Positions 16,682 through 25,830 of a DNA stretch of 64,000 bases are shown in pieces (position 1 is the first letter of the stretch; each line of letters begins with the position of its first letter). The position numbers and the translations under genes are program-made. Source of the DNA: Ramlibacter aurantiacus (GTDB lineage Bacteria; Pseudomonadota; Gammaproteobacteria; Burkholderiales; Burkholderiaceae_C); assembly GCF_016722895.1 (NCBI RefSeq), contig NZ_JAEQNA010000001.1, positions 1,240,001 to 1,304,000 on the forward strand. Reading direction: 5' to 3'. Under the pieces are notes generated by a model. That model worked only from the letters and a program-made list of their open reading frames with translations, did no database searches and was not told where the DNA came from.

Positions 16682-17899
16682 ATGGATTCCTTCGATGTCG
16701 TGATCATCGGCGCCGGCGCCGCCGGCCTGTTCTGCGCCGGCGTGGCCGGGCAGCTGGGCTTGTCCGTGCTGCTGATCGACCACGCGCCCAAGCTCGCCGA
16801 GAAAGTCCGCATCGCCGGCGGCGGCCGCTGCAATTTCACCAACCGCGAACTCGATCCGCGCGCGCCGCACAAGCATTTCCTGGGCGAGAACCCGCACTTC
16901 TGCCGCTCGGCCCTGTCGCGCTACACCGCGCAGGATTTCATCGACCTGGTGCGCCGGCACGGCATCCCTTTCCACGAGAAGCACAAGGGCCAGTTGTTCG
17001 GCGATCGCTCGTCGGAGGATTTCATCCGCATGCTGCTGGCCGAGTGCGACGCCGGCGGCGTGGTGCGATGGCAGCCGGCGAGCGTGCAGGCGGTGCGGCA
17101 GGCAGCCGAGCGCTGGGAGCTGGACACGGACCGCGGCACCGTGCAGTCGGCGCGCCTGGTGGTGGCGACCGGCGGCCTGTCGATCCCGCAAATCGGCGCC
17201 AGCGATTTCGGCCTGCGGCTGGCACGCCAGTTCGGCCATCGCGTGATCGATCCGCGTCCCGCACTGGTGCCCCTGACCTTCGACGGCGAAGCCTGGCAGC
17301 CGTACGCGCAGCTCGCGGGGCTCGCGCTGCCGGTGCGGGTGGAGACCGGCGATAAAAAGCAGCGCATGGCCTTCGACGAAGACCTGCTGTTCACGCATCG
17401 CGGACTGTCCGGCCCGGCCATCCTGCAGATTTCGAGCTACTGGCGGCCGGGCACGCCGCTGCGGCTGGACCTCGCTCCCAGCGAGAACCTGGGCGCTGAG
17501 CTTCTTCAAGCCAAGGCGCGATCGAAACGGCTGGTGGCCAACGAACTCGCCAGCCATGTGCCGGCCCGGCTGGCCGACGCCTGGGTGCAGCAGGACGCCA
17601 GCTGGCAGCGGCCGGTGAACGAGGCATCGGACAAGGCGCTGGTTGCACTGGCCACGCGGCTGTCTCAGTGGGAGCTGGTGCCCACCGGAAGCGAGGGCTG
17701 GCGCAAGGCCGAGGTGATGGCGGGCGGGGTCGATACGCGCGAGCTCGGCTCGCAGTCCATGGAATCGCGACGCCACCCGGGGCTGCACTTCATCGGCGAG
17801 GTGGTGGACGTCACCGGCTGGCTGGGTGGCTACAACTTCCAGTGGGCCTGGTCCAGCGCCTGGGCCTGCGCACAGGCGATGGCTGCAGCCCGGGCCTGA
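16682..17899 (+). CDS. HI0933/YhiN-family FAD-dependent oxidoreductase
   Basis: A 405-residue flavoprotein with an N-terminal dinucleotide-binding loop (VVIIGAGAAGLFCAGVAG) and the family signature RIAGGGRCNFTNRE. A second conserved block is LLFTHRGLSGPAILQISSYW, and the C-terminus ends GGYNFQWAWSSAWACAQAM. The biochemical role of HI0933/YhiN proteins is not established. It sits between the catabolic island and a convergent histidine kinase gene and is probably an independent chromosomal gene. Confidence 0.88.
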   Translation: MDSFDVVIIGAGAAGLFCAGVAGQLGLSVLLIDHAPKLAEKVRIAGGGRCNFTNRELDPRAPHKHFLGENPHFCRSALSRYTAQDFIDLVRRHGIPFHEKHKGQLFGDRSSEDFIRMLLAECDAGGVVRWQPASVQAVRQAAERWELDTDRGTVQSARLVVATGGLSIPQIGASDFGLRLARQFGHRVIDPRPALVPLTFDGEAWQPYAQLAGLALPVRVETGDKKQRMAFDEDLLFTHRGLSGPAILQISSYWRPGTPLRLDLAPSENLGAELLQAKARSKRLVANELASHVPARLADAWVQQDASWQRPVNEASDKALVALATRLSQWELVPTGSEGWRKAEVMAGGVDTRELGSQSMESRRHPGLHFIGEVVDVTGWLGGYNFQWAWSSAWACAQAMAAARA

Positions 17900-17924
17900 A
17901 TGCGCCTGCAGGGACGTCGGCCTT

Positions 17925-19628
17925 TCACACGCTGGCGAAGGAACCTACCTCCGGCAGGACCGGCAGGACCGGCTCAAGCGGCCGCTCGCCCAGGATCTCA
18001 GCCGGACGGCCAGTCAAACGCGAGATCACGGCCAGCAGGTCGTCCAGCAGCACCGGCTTGACCAGGTGTTCATCGAAGCCGGCCCGCAGCGCGCGGGATC
18101 GATCGCTGGGCGTGCCGTAGCCGGTGAGCGCCACCAGGTGCAAGCCGGCGGATTCGGGCCGGCCACGCAGGATGCGCGCGAGCTCCAGCCCATCCACCCG
18201 TGGCAGGCCGATGTCCAGCAGGGCCAGCTCCGGATCGAAGCCGGCGAGTTGGGCAAGCGCGTCGCTGGCGTCCTCGGCGATGTGGCAGTCGTGTCCGATC
18301 AGGCTGAGCAACTCGGCCAGCATCTCGGCCGCGTCGCGGTTGTCGTCCACCACCAGGATGCGCAAGGGGCGCTGGGCCGAGGCCGGCGGCGGCGCCGCGG
18401 GCAACAACGTGGCAGCGGCCGACACGGGCAGGCGCATCGTGAAGCGGGCGCCCTCGCCGGGACCCGCGCTGGCCGTCTGCACCGTGCCGCCGTGCAACTG
18501 CATCACACCGCGGACGATGCACAGGCCCAGGCCGAGCCCACCGGTCTTGCGGTCGCTGGGCTGGCGTGCCTGCACGAACGGCTCGAACAGGTGCGGCAGC
18601 AGTTCGGGCGCGATCCCGCAGCCGCTGTCTTCGACCTCGACGCAAGCCTGCGTGCCCTGCTCGTACAGGCGCAGGCTCACCGAGCCGCTGGCGGGCGTGA
18701 AGCGTGCGGCGTTCTGCAGCAGCTGGGCGATGGCCTGCGCGAGGCGGGTCGCGTCGCCGTCCACCCAGGTGGCTTCGTCGGGCAGTTGCGTCCGTGGCGC
18801 CGTCCGGCCGTGGAACGCGGCTGCGGCAAGGTCCAGCGCGTCGGCGACGACCTCGCGCAGGTCGACCGGCGCCCGGCGCAGGGTCAGCTCGCCGCGCGAC
18901 AGCCGGGAGACGTCGAGCAGGTCGTCCACCAGGCGTGAGAGGTGTGCGACCTGGCGCCTGATCACCGCGCGCTCGGCCACCAGCAGCGAGGGCTGCCGTC
19001 GATCGATGAGTTCGAGCGCACTGACAATGGGCGCGAGCGGGTTGCGCAGTTCGTGGCCGAGGCGGGCGAGGAAGTCGGATCGCTCCCGCGCGCACTGATC
19101 GGCCCACTCGGCGGAAAGGCGCCCGGCCACCAGCGTGGCCACGCGGTTGGCGTGCTCCAACTCCCCGGCAGAAAACCGATGGCGGGCACTCGCGCGGCAG
19201 AGCGTCAAGGCGCCGCTGAGGCGCTTGCCGACGCGGATCGGCAGGCTCAGCAGGGCTCCGACGCCGAGCTCACCCAGCAACCGCACATGAGGCTGCGCGG
19301 CTTTGCGCAGGCGCAGGTGCTCGGCTGGGCTGATCCCCTCGCGCAGGATGCGCTGCCCGCTCGCCATGGCACAGACTTCCAGCCGGGCGTCGGGCGGGCT
19401 CCATGGACAAGTGGCCAAGGCCGCAGCCACTTCCGGCGCCTGGTGCGCCGCCGCCAGTCGCAGCCCCGGCTCTCGATCGGGCACGTCCAGGACGATCCAG
19501 TCCGCCAGCACCGGCAGGCACGCCTGCAAGCAGCGTTCGAGGGAGCCCTCGAGCGATTCGCCTGGTTTGGACAACGCCACCGCCGCGGAAGAGAACGTGT
19601 AGAGCCAGGGGGCGAATGCGTGTGACAT
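17925..19628 (-). CDS. Hybrid sensor histidine kinase/response regulator with GAF-like input
   Basis: A 567-residue soluble protein with no membrane segment. A GAF-like input region (about 10-190) is followed by a HisKA dimerisation helix with the phospho-His (FLARLGHELRNPLAPIVSAL), an HATPase domain (N box LLQNAARFTP, G boxes VEDSGCGIAPELL and GGLGLGLCIVRG) and a C-terminal receiver domain (ILVVDDNRDAAEML, phospho-Asp in ALLDIGLPRVDG, Lys in HLVKP). No output domain or partner regulator is nearby. ATG 19658 (ten codons upstream) is an equally reasonable start; neither has a strong ribosome site. Confidence 0.87.
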   Translation of the reverse strand: MSHAFAPWLYTFSSAAVALSKPGESLEGSLERCLQACLPVLADWIVLDVPDREPGLRLAAAHQAPEVAAALATCPWSPPDARLEVCAMASGQRILREGISPAEHLRLRKAAQPHVRLLGELGVGALLSLPIRVGKRLSGALTLCRASARHRFSAGELEHANRVATLVAGRLSAEWADQCARERSDFLARLGHELRNPLAPIVSALELIDRRQPSLLVAERAVIRRQVAHLSRLVDDLLDVSRLSRGELTLRRAPVDLREVVADALDLAAAAFHGRTAPRTQLPDEATWVDGDATRLAQAIAQLLQNAARFTPASGSVSLRLYEQGTQACVEVEDSGCGIAPELLPHLFEPFVQARQPSDRKTGGLGLGLCIVRGVMQLHGGTVQTASAGPGEGARFTMRLPVSAAATLLPAAPPPASAQRPLRILVVDDNRDAAEMLAELLSLIGHDCHIAEDASDALAQLAGFDPELALLDIGLPRVDGLELARILRGRPESAGLHLVALTGYGTPSDRSRALRAGFDEHLVKPVLLDDLLAVISRLTGRPAEILGERPLEPVLPVLPEVGSFASV

Positions 19629-19734
19629 GGTGGTAATTCCGTACTGCGAATAATCCATTCTTATTCTTTTTTCGGGGCTTGTGGGGGTGAACCTCCCCGG
19701 GATTTCGCCGAGGCGAGAGCCATTGACCAATGGC

Positions 19735-19758
19735 TATAATTTCGGGCTTTGCTGGCAA
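19735..19758 (+). promoter_or_regulatory. rpsU promoter -10 box and conserved initial transcribed segment
   Basis: TATAAT at 19735-19740 is followed two bases later by CGGGCTTTGCTGGCAA (19743-19758). The same sixteen bases stand two bases after the rpsT -10 box at 62763-62768. The GC-rich stretch after the -10 is what a stringently controlled discriminator looks like. No good -35 is found 17 bases upstream: TTGACC at 19723 is only six bases from the -10 box. Confidence 0.6.
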
Positions 19759-19760
19759 AC

Positions 19761-19830
19761 CCCCGGCGGCCTGATCACCACATAGCCGGGGAACCCCGTC
19801 GCAAGCCCGATCTTCTTGCGACACCTTTTG
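19761..19830 (+). promoter_or_regulatory. rpsU 5' leader with two hairpins, possible attenuator
   Basis: Hairpin one pairs CCCCGGC (19761-19767) with GCCGGGG (19785-19791). Hairpin two pairs GTCGCAAG (19798-19805) with CTTGCGAC (19815-19822), a perfect 8-bp stem followed by ACCTTTTGG. The second looks like a weak intrinsic terminator ahead of rpsU. Function is inferred from the fold only. Confidence 0.4.
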
Positions 19831-19845
19831 GATCCAAACGAACGC

Positions 19846-20058
19846 ATGACGACCATTCGAGTCAAGGAAAACGAGCCCTTCGACGTGGCCCTGCGCCGCT
19901 TCAAGCGCACCATCGAGAAGCTGGGCCTGCTCACCGAGCTGCGCGCCCGCGAGTTCTACGAAAAGCCCACCGCCGAGCGCAAGCGCAAGAAGGCCGCCGC
20001 GGTCAAGCGCCACTACAAGCGTGTTCGCAGCATGCAGCTGCCCAAGAAGCTCTACTGA
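19846..20058 (+). CDS. rpsU: 30S ribosomal protein S21
   Basis: A 70-residue basic protein, [20 protein letters not shown] onward, with the [13 protein letters not shown] tail typical of S21. S21 joins the small subunit near the anti-Shine-Dalgarno helix and helps initiation. The start is set by the conserved MTTIRV N-terminus; an in-frame ATG ten codons upstream is not part of the family. It has its own promoter, leader and terminator, so it appears monocistronic, in contrast to the rpsU-dnaG-rpoD operon of enterics. Confidence 0.97.
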
Positions 20059-20102
20059 GCCCGGCGCCACACCGGCACCGACCCGGCCGCACGCGGCCAG
20101 CA

Positions 20103-20140
20103 AAGGCCCACCCGGGGACGCCCGCGTGGGCCTTTTCGTT
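20103..20140 (+). terminator. Intrinsic terminator after rpsU
   Basis: AAGGCCCAC (20103-20111) pairs perfectly with GTGGGCCTT (20126-20134) around a 14-base loop, and TTTTCGTTTT follows. It lies between rpsU and the YqeY gene. Confidence 0.85.
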
Positions 20141-20174
20141 TTCAAGCCTGTCATCACCTCTGGAGACCCATGCC

Positions 20175-20621
20175 ATGGCCCTCAAGGACCGCATCACCGA
20201 CGACATGAAAGCCGCCATGCGCGCCAAGGACAGCGAGCGCCTGGGCACCATCCGCCTGCTCACCGCGGCCATCAAGCAGAAAGAGGTCGACGAGCGCACC
20301 GAGCTCGACGACGCCCAGGTCGTCGCCGTGGTGGACAAGCTGATCAAGCAGCGCAAGGACAGCATCGAGGCGTTCGTGAAGGCTGGCCGGCAAGACCTCG
20401 CCGACAAGGAAGCCGCCGAACTCGCCGTGCTGCAGGCCTACCTGCCCGAACGCCTCTCGCGCGAACAGGTGCAGGCCGAGGTGGACGCCATCGTCGCCGG
20501 ACTGGGCGCGAGCGGACCCGGCGACATGGGCAAGGTCATGGGTGCGGTGAAGTCGCGCCTGGCGGGCAAGGCCGACATGGGCGAGGTGTCGGCCGCGGTC
20601 AAGGCGGCCCTGGCTCGCTGA
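20175..20621 (+). CDS. GatB/YqeY domain-containing protein
   Basis: A 148-residue protein, the usual YqeY length, beginning MALKDRITDDMKAAMRAKDS. It has the mostly helical domain (RLGTIRLLTAAIKQKEVDER; KLIKQRKDSIEAFVKAGRQD; QAYLPERLS; MGKVMGAVKSRLAGKADM) that is also found at the end of the GatB amidotransferase subunit and is thought to touch tRNA. Its free-standing role is unsettled. The position after rpsU is conserved in many beta- and gammaproteobacteria. Confidence 0.92.
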   Translation: MALKDRITDDMKAAMRAKDSERLGTIRLLTAAIKQKEVDERTELDDAQVVAVVDKLIKQRKDSIEAFVKAGRQDLADKEAAELAVLQAYLPERLSREQVQAEVDAIVAGLGASGPGDMGKVMGAVKSRLAGKADMGEVSAAVKAALAR

Positions 20622-20628
20622 CCGGGCC

Positions 20629-22005
20629 TCAGTTGCCGGCCACGGTCATGCGGTCGATCAGCACCGAGCCGACCGTCTTGGCGCCGTAGGTGTAGGTGTC
20701 GGCGCCCACGGCGCTGATGCCCGCGAACATGTGGCGCAGGTTGCCGGCGATGGTGATCTCCTGCACCGGATAGGCGATCTCTCCGTTCTCCACCCAGAAG
20801 CCGCTGGCACCACGCGAGTAGTCGCCGGTGACGTAGTTGACGCCCTGCCCCATCAGCTCGATCACGAACAGTCCCGTGCCGAGCTTGCGCAGCATCTCCC
20901 GGAGGTCGTCCTGCGGCTGCGTCGACCGCGAACTCAGCACCAGGTTGTGCGAGCCGCCGGCATTGCCGGTGGTCTTCATGCCCAGCTTGCGCGCGGAGTA
21001 GCTGCTGAGGAAGTAGCCCTCGACGCGACCGGCGTCGACCACCTTGCGCGCATGGGTGCGCACCCCTTCTTCGTCGAAAGGCGAGCTGCCCTTGCCGCGG
21101 CGCACGTGCGGATCTTCGGTGACGTCGATGTGGCTGGCCAGCACGTCCTTGCCCAGCGAGTCCAGCAGGAAGGTGCTGCGCCGGTACAGGGCCCCGCCGC
21201 TGGTCGCCTGCACATAGGCGCCGAGCAGGCCCGCCGCCAGGGGCGACTCGAAAAGCACCGGGCACTCGCGGGTGGAGATCTTGCGGGCGTTCAGGCGCGA
21301 GAGCGCGCGTTCGGCGGCGTAGCGCCCCACGGCCTCGGGCGCGGCGAGTTCATCGGCGCAGCGCATCGAGCTGTACCAGGCATCGCGCTGCATGTGGTCG
21401 CCGCGACCGGCGATGGGCGCGACCGAGAGGGAGTGGCGAGAGCTGGCGTACCCACCACGGAACCCGCGCGTGTGGGCGCTGAAAAAGTGGCTCTGCTGCG
21501 CGGAGACGCCGGCGCCTTCGCTGTTGGTGATCTTGCGCGAGGTCTTGAGCGCGGCCGCCTCGCAGGCCAGAGCGATCGCGGTGGCCCGCTCGCTGTCGAT
21601 GTCCCAGGGGTGGAAGAGGTCGAGCTCGGGCTGGTCGTCGGGGCCGGCGATATCGTCCGCGTCGGGCAGCCCGGCGACCGGGTCTTCGGCCGTGAAGCGC
21701 GCGATGTCGAAGGCGGCCTGCACGGTCTGCTCGATGGCGGCATCGGAGAAGTCGGACGTGCTGGCGTTGCCACGGCGCTGGCCCACGTACACGGTGACAC
21801 CCAGCGACTTGTCGCGGTTGCGCTCGACGTTCTCGAGTTCGCCCTTGCGCACCGAGACCGACAGGCCGCAGCCTTCGGACGCTTCGGCTCCCGCGTCCGT
21901 GGCTCCGAGCTTCCTGGCATGGGTCAGGGCCTTGTCGACCAGCTCTTCGAAATACGCGCGGCTGTAGGAGAAGCCGCGGTCGGCTCGGGGATCGGGTTTG
22001 TTCAT
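20629..22005 (-). CDS. pmbA: Metalloprotease PmbA (TldE)
   Basis: A 458-residue TldD/PmbA-family protein. It starts MNKPDPRADRGFSYSRAYFE, carries TDAGAEASEGCGLSVSVRKG near the N-terminus, and ends GADTYTYGAKTVGSVLIDRM. PmbA partners TldD to degrade unfolded peptides and mature small modified peptides; the metal site is on TldD, and PmbA lacks the HExxxH motif, as here. I chose ATG 22005 because upstream in-frame codons run into the divergent darP promoter. Confidence 0.93.
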   Translation of the reverse strand: MNKPDPRADRGFSYSRAYFEELVDKALTHARKLGATDAGAEASEGCGLSVSVRKGELENVERNRDKSLGVTVYVGQRRGNASTSDFSDAAIEQTVQAAFDIARFTAEDPVAGLPDADDIAGPDDQPELDLFHPWDIDSERATAIALACEAAALKTSRKITNSEGAGVSAQQSHFFSAHTRGFRGGYASSRHSLSVAPIAGRGDHMQRDAWYSSMRCADELAAPEAVGRYAAERALSRLNARKISTRECPVLFESPLAAGLLGAYVQATSGGALYRRSTFLLDSLGKDVLASHIDVTEDPHVRRGKGSSPFDEEGVRTHARKVVDAGRVEGYFLSSYSARKLGMKTTGNAGGSHNLVLSSRSTQPQDDLREMLRKLGTGLFVIELMGQGVNYVTGDYSRGASGFWVENGEIAYPVQEITIAGNLRHMFAGISAVGADTYTYGAKTVGSVLIDRMTVAGN

Positions 22006-22066
22006 GGCGGGGCTATGATACTTGCGGCCCTTTGCGGCACGGTTCGGCTTCCCTCCCCTCTCACCC

Positions 22067-22693
22067 ATGTCACGCAAACCCAAACGAGGCTACTTCGTGC
22101 GCGGCCAGTTCGTCGCCGAAGGCAGCGAGCTCGACCAGCAGCTCAAGTCCGAGCTCAAGGGCTCGGAGATCAGCAAGACCGACCTCAAGCGAGAAAGCGA
22201 AGAACTGCAGCAGCTCGGCGAAGACCTGACCCGCCTGCGCGCCGACCTGTTCGAACGCCTGCCCCTGCCGGAATCCCTGGTGACCGCCATGGACGAGTAC
22301 CGGCGCATCACCAACTTCGAGGGCAAGCGCCGGCAGCTGCAGTACGTCGGCAAGCTGATGCGCAAGCTCGACCAAGACACCCTGCAGGCGGCGCGCGAGG
22401 CCCTGCGCGAACAGCAGCAGGGGTCGGCCCGCGCCACCCTCGCCCTGCACGAGGCCGAACGCTGGCGCGACGACCTGATCGAGCGCGAAGCCGCCGTGGG
22501 CGAATGGCTCAGCCGTTATCCCGCAACCGATGCGCAGCAGTTGCGCGCGCTGGTGCGGCAGGCCCGCAAGGATCGCGTTGCGCCGGATGCCGACGCGGTG
22601 TCCCGGGGCCTGGCGCCGCGCCAGGGGCGCGCCTATCGCGAGATCTTCCAGCTCGTGCGTGAACAACTCGATTCGGCAGACACCCATGAATGA
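22067..22693 (+). CDS. darP: Ribosome-associated protein DarP (YjgA, DUF615)
   Basis: A 208-residue charged, helical protein starting MSRKPKRGYFVRGQFVAEGS, with conserved blocks ELKGSEISKTDLKRE and EYRRITNFEGKRRQLQYVGK. DarP is a 50S-assembly factor binding near the peptidyl transferase centre, and divergence from pmbA is the standard arrangement. TATGAT at about 22014-22019 is a plausible -10. The last eight bases overlap the next start. Confidence 0.95.
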   Translation: MSRKPKRGYFVRGQFVAEGSELDQQLKSELKGSEISKTDLKRESEELQQLGEDLTRLRADLFERLPLPESLVTAMDEYRRITNFEGKRRQLQYVGKLMRKLDQDTLQAAREALREQQQGSARATLALHEAERWRDDLIEREAAVGEWLSRYPATDAQQLRALVRQARKDRVAPDADAVSRGLAPRQGRAYREIFQLVREQLDSADTHE

Positions 22694-23279
22694 CTTCGAC
22701 CCGGTGCGCATCGGCATCGTCTCCATCAGCGACCGCGCCTCCAGCGGCACCTACGAGGACAAGGGCCTGCCGGCCCTCAAGGACTGGCTGGGCCGCGCGC
22801 TGCGCAACCCCATCACCTTCGAGCCGCGCCTGATACCCGACGAGAAGGATCGCATCAGCGCCGCGCTGGTCGAACTGGTGGACGCCGGCTGCGCGCTGGT
22901 GGTCACCACGGGTGGTACGGGTCCGGCGCGGCGCGATGTCACTCCCGAAGCGACACTGGCCATCGCCGACAAGGAGATGCCGGGCTTCGGTGAACAGATG
23001 CGCCAGATCAGCCTGCGCTTCGTGCCGACGGCCATCCTGTCGCGGCAGGTGGCCGTGATCCGCGGCGAGTGCCTCATCATCAACCTGCCGGGGCAGCCCA
23101 AATCGATCCAGGAGACGCTCGAAGGCGTGCGCGACGATAAAGGCCAGGTGCTGATGCCCGGCATCTTCGCGGCCGTGCCCTACTGCATAGACCTCGTCGG
23201 CGGGCCGTATCTCGAAACCGACGAAGCCGTATGCAAGGCCTTCCGCCCGAAGGCAGCCATCCGGCAACCGAAAGCCTGA
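22686..23279 (+). CDS. mogA: Molybdopterin adenylyltransferase
   Basis: A 197-residue MogA protein: IGIVSISDRASSGTYEDKGL at the N-terminus, VVTTGGTGPARRDVTPEAT in the middle and LIINLPGQPKSIQETLEGV later. It adenylates molybdopterin before molybdate insertion and so serves molybdoenzymes such as NasA in this window. It overlaps the end of darP by eight bases. Its stop lies two bases from the convergent cysE stop. Confidence 0.93.
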   Translation: MNDFDPVRIGIVSISDRASSGTYEDKGLPALKDWLGRALRNPITFEPRLIPDEKDRISAALVELVDAGCALVVTTGGTGPARRDVTPEATLAIADKEMPGFGEQMRQISLRFVPTAILSRQVAVIRGECLIINLPGQPKSIQETLEGVRDDKGQVLMPGIFAAVPYCIDLVGGPYLETDEAVCKAFRPKAAIRQPKA

Positions 23280-23280
23280 G

Positions 23281-24054
23281 CTACTTGCCGACCAGTTGGG
23301 TCAGCCGGTCGGCCTCGAAGCTTTCCTTGCGGGCCGCATCGTTGGGCACGCACCCGCCCTCGCGCCGCGCGGCCGATAGCGTTTCGATGGCTTGCCACAG
23401 CAAGGCGATCTGGTGCTCTTGCGAGGACGCGTTGTCGATCAGCCCCTTGAGCGCCTGCGACAGCGGATCGTCGTTCTGCGTGATGCCGTAGGCCGAGAAA
23501 CCCATCTTGCTGGCCGCGGCCTCGCGCCGCATCGAATCCTCGGCAGCAATGATGCGAGCGGGGATACCCACGGCGGTAGCGCCCGCTGGCACCGGCTTGG
23601 TCACCACCGCGTTGGAGCCGATGGCCGCGCCGTCGCCCACCTCGAATGCGCCCAGCACCTTGGCGCCGGCACCCACCACCACGTTGCGGCCCAGGGTGGG
23701 GTGGCGCTTGGCACCCTTGGACAGCGAGGTGCCGCCCAGCGTCACGCCCTGGTAGATGGTGCAGCCGTCCCCTACCTGGGCGGTCTCGCCGATCACCACT
23801 CCCATCCCGTGGTCGATGAACACGCCGTTGCCGATGGTGGCGCCGGGATGGATCTCGATGCCGGTGAGCCAGCGCGAGAACTGCGAGGTGAACCGGCCCA
23901 GCCAACGCAGGCCGCGCCCCCACATCGCGTGGGCCAGCCGGTGCAGCACCAGCGCGTGCAGGCCGGGGTAGCAGGTCACCACTTCCCATCTGCTGCGCGC
24001 GGCAGGGTCACGGTCGAGGATGCACTGGATGTCGGAACGCAGGCGGCTGAACAT
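23281..24054 (-). CDS. cysE: Serine O-acetyltransferase
   Basis: A 257-residue left-handed beta-helix acetyltransferase that makes O-acetylserine for cysteine synthesis. Conserved parts are [40 protein letters not shown] (catalytic His) and [20 protein letters not shown] followed by KRHPTLG. The C-terminus extends about 80 residues past the hexapeptide repeats, as in the shorter Burkholderiales enzyme. It is followed on the same strand by no gene; trmJ lies upstream. Confidence 0.92.
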   Translation of the reverse strand: MFSRLRSDIQCILDRDPAARSRWEVVTCYPGLHALVLHRLAHAMWGRGLRWLGRFTSQFSRWLTGIEIHPGATIGNGVFIDHGMGVVIGETAQVGDGCTIYQGVTLGGTSLSKGAKRHPTLGRNVVVGAGAKVLGAFEVGDGAAIGSNAVVTKPVPAGATAVGIPARIIAAEDSMRREAAASKMGFSAYGITQNDDPLSQALKGLIDNASSQEHQIALLWQAIETLSAARREGGCVPNDAARKESFEADRLTQLVGK

Positions 24055-24065
24055 GACGCCGGAGT

Positions 24066-24806
24066 CTAAGCCTTGGTTTTGGCCGCCGCTTGGGTCATGG
24101 CCTTGGCCACCCCACGAAGAATGTGGATCTCCTCGGCCGTGGGTTGCGCGCGGTTGAACAGCTGGTTGAGCCGCGGCATCAGCTTCTTGGGCGAGCCCGG
24201 ATCGAGGAAGCCGATGTCCACCAGCGCCTGCTCCCAGTGCGCCAGCATGCCGGCCACGGCCTGCGCGTCGGCCGCCGCCGCCCCTTGCGGCGCCGCGACC
24301 GCATCGGGCCCGAAGCCGCCCAGCGCCTGCCGCCATTCATAGGCGATGACCTGCATGGCTGCGGCCAGGTTGAGCGAGCCGTAGCCGGGGTGCGTGGGAA
24401 TGCTCAGCGCGACATGGCAGCGATAGACATCGGCATTGCTCATGCCGAATCGCTCGGAGCCGAAGAGGAAGGCGACCCCGGCGGGCGCCGGTTGCGTGGC
24501 GGCCAGGCTTTCGAGGTAGGGTCGCGGGGCGGCCGTGGGGGGGCCGAAGTCGCGCGGCGTCATGGCCGTGGCGCACAGGTGCGAGACACCGTCGAGCGCC
24601 TCGTCCAGCGTGTCGACCACGCGGGCGCTGTCCAGCACGTCTTGCGCACCACTGGCGCGCTGCAGCGCCTCGTCATGGCGCAGCACGTCGGGCCAGCGCG
24701 GGGCCACCAGCACCAGGTCACCGAAGCCCATCACCTTCATGGCGCGCGCGGCGGCGCCCACGTTGCCGGCGTGGCTGGTGCGAATGAGGATGAAACGGGT
24801 CTTCAC
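24066..24806 (-). CDS. trmJ: tRNA (cytidine/uridine-2'-O-)-methyltransferase TrmJ
   Basis: A 246-residue SPOUT-fold enzyme. [20 protein letters not shown] with [17 protein letters not shown] opens the fold; [20 protein letters not shown] and [20 protein letters not shown] form the knotted SAM site. TrmJ methylates the 2'-OH of position 32 in tRNA. The gene is 11 bases upstream of cysE and diverges from suhB, a common neighbourhood in this order. Confidence 0.92.
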   Translation of the reverse strand: MKTRFILIRTSHAGNVGAAARAMKVMGFGDLVLVAPRWPDVLRHDEALQRASGAQDVLDSARVVDTLDEALDGVSHLCATAMTPRDFGPPTAAPRPYLESLAATQPAPAGVAFLFGSERFGMSNADVYRCHVALSIPTHPGYGSLNLAAAMQVIAYEWRQALGGFGPDAVAAPQGAAAADAQAVAGMLAHWEQALVDIGFLDPGSPKKLMPRLNQLFNRAQPTAEEIHILRGVAKAMTQAAAKTKA

Positions 24807-24817
24807 ACAAGGAAAAG

Positions 24818-24823
24818 TACAAT
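24818..24823 (+). promoter_or_regulatory. Likely -10 box for suhB
   Basis: TACAAT at 24818-24823 followed by CGCG, the same form as the rpsT -10 (TACAATCGCG). It is 78 bases before the suhB ATG. A clear -35 is not visible. Confidence 0.4.
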
Positions 24824-24900
24824 CGCGCTATTGTCGTGCGTCCGCATCGCCGGACCTTCCCGCCTTCGCTCGCAAGGCGCGCTCCTCCCCTTAAAAACCG

Positions 24901-25824
24901 ATGTCGTCCAACCTGCACCCCATGCTCAACGTGGCCATCAAGGCCGCACGCGCCGCCGGCGCCATCATCAACCGCGCCGCGCTCGACGTCGAATCGGTGC
25001 GCATCTCGCAAAAGCAGGTGAACGACTTCGTGACCGAGGTGGACCACGCGGCCGAAGAAGCCATCATCGAGACCCTGCTGGGCGCCTACCCCGACCATGC
25101 GATCTGGGCCGAGGAATCGGGCCGCACGCGCGGCCGCCAGGGCTCCGACAACGTCTGGATCATCGATCCGCTGGACGGCACCACCAACTTCATCCACGGG
25201 TTTCCCGTGTACTGCGTGAGCATCGCGCTGAGCGTGCGCGGCCGCATCGAGCAGGCGGTGATCTACGACCCGACGCGCAACGACTTGTTCACCGCCACCC
25301 GGGGCCGAGGTGCCTACCTGAACGAGCGGCGCCTGCGCGTGAGCAAGCGCACCGACCTGCGCCAGTGCCTCATCTCCACCGGCTTCCCGTTCCGGCCCGG
25401 CGACAACTTCAACACCTACCTGCGCATCATGGCCGAGGTCATGTCGCGCACCGCCGGCCTGCGCCGCCCCGGCGCCGCGGCGCTCGACCTGGCCTATGTC
25501 GCGGCCGGCTACACCGATGGCTTCTTCGAGACCGGGCTGTCGCCCTGGGACGTGGCAGCCGGCTCGCTGCTGGTGACCGAGGCCGGCGGCCTGGTGGGCA
25601 ACTTCACCGGCGAGCCCGACTTCCTGGAACAGCGCGAGTGCCTGGCCGGCTCGCCGCGCGTCTACGGTCAGCTCGTGGCCATGCTTCAGAAGTACAGCAA
25701 GTTCGCCAGCGCCGGCGAGAAGGCGCAGGTGCGCCAGGCGCTCGGAACGCTGTCGCAGGCGTCGGACGGCGCCGCACCCGAAGTCGCGGCCGATGACGGC
25801 GAGCCGGCACCGCGCGACGCCTGA
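24901..25824 (+). CDS. suhB: Inositol monophosphatase family protein SuhB
   Basis: A 307-residue metal-dependent phosphatase. Metal ligands lie in WAEESG and [15 protein letters not shown], and the C-terminal signature is [18 protein letters not shown]. SuhB hydrolyses inositol-1-phosphate and, in enterics, also takes part in rRNA antitermination complexes. A C-terminal extension of about 40 Ala/Asp/Glu-rich residues goes beyond the E. coli protein. The next gene begins six bases after its stop. Confidence 0.93.
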   Translation: MSSNLHPMLNVAIKAARAAGAIINRAALDVESVRISQKQVNDFVTEVDHAAEEAIIETLLGAYPDHAIWAEESGRTRGRQGSDNVWIIDPLDGTTNFIHGFPVYCVSIALSVRGRIEQAVIYDPTRNDLFTATRGRGAYLNERRLRVSKRTDLRQCLISTGFPFRPGDNFNTYLRIMAEVMSRTAGLRRPGAAALDLAYVAAGYTDGFFETGLSPWDVAAGSLLVTEAGGLVGNFTGEPDFLEQRECLAGSPRVYGQLVAMLQKYSKFASAGEKAQVRQALGTLSQASDGAAPEVAADDGEPAPRDA

Positions 25825-25830
25825 ATCGCC

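Noticed and set aside
19723-19740. TTGACC as the -35 of rpsU
   Set aside because: It is only six bases from TATAAT, so the two cannot form a normal sigma-70 promoter together.
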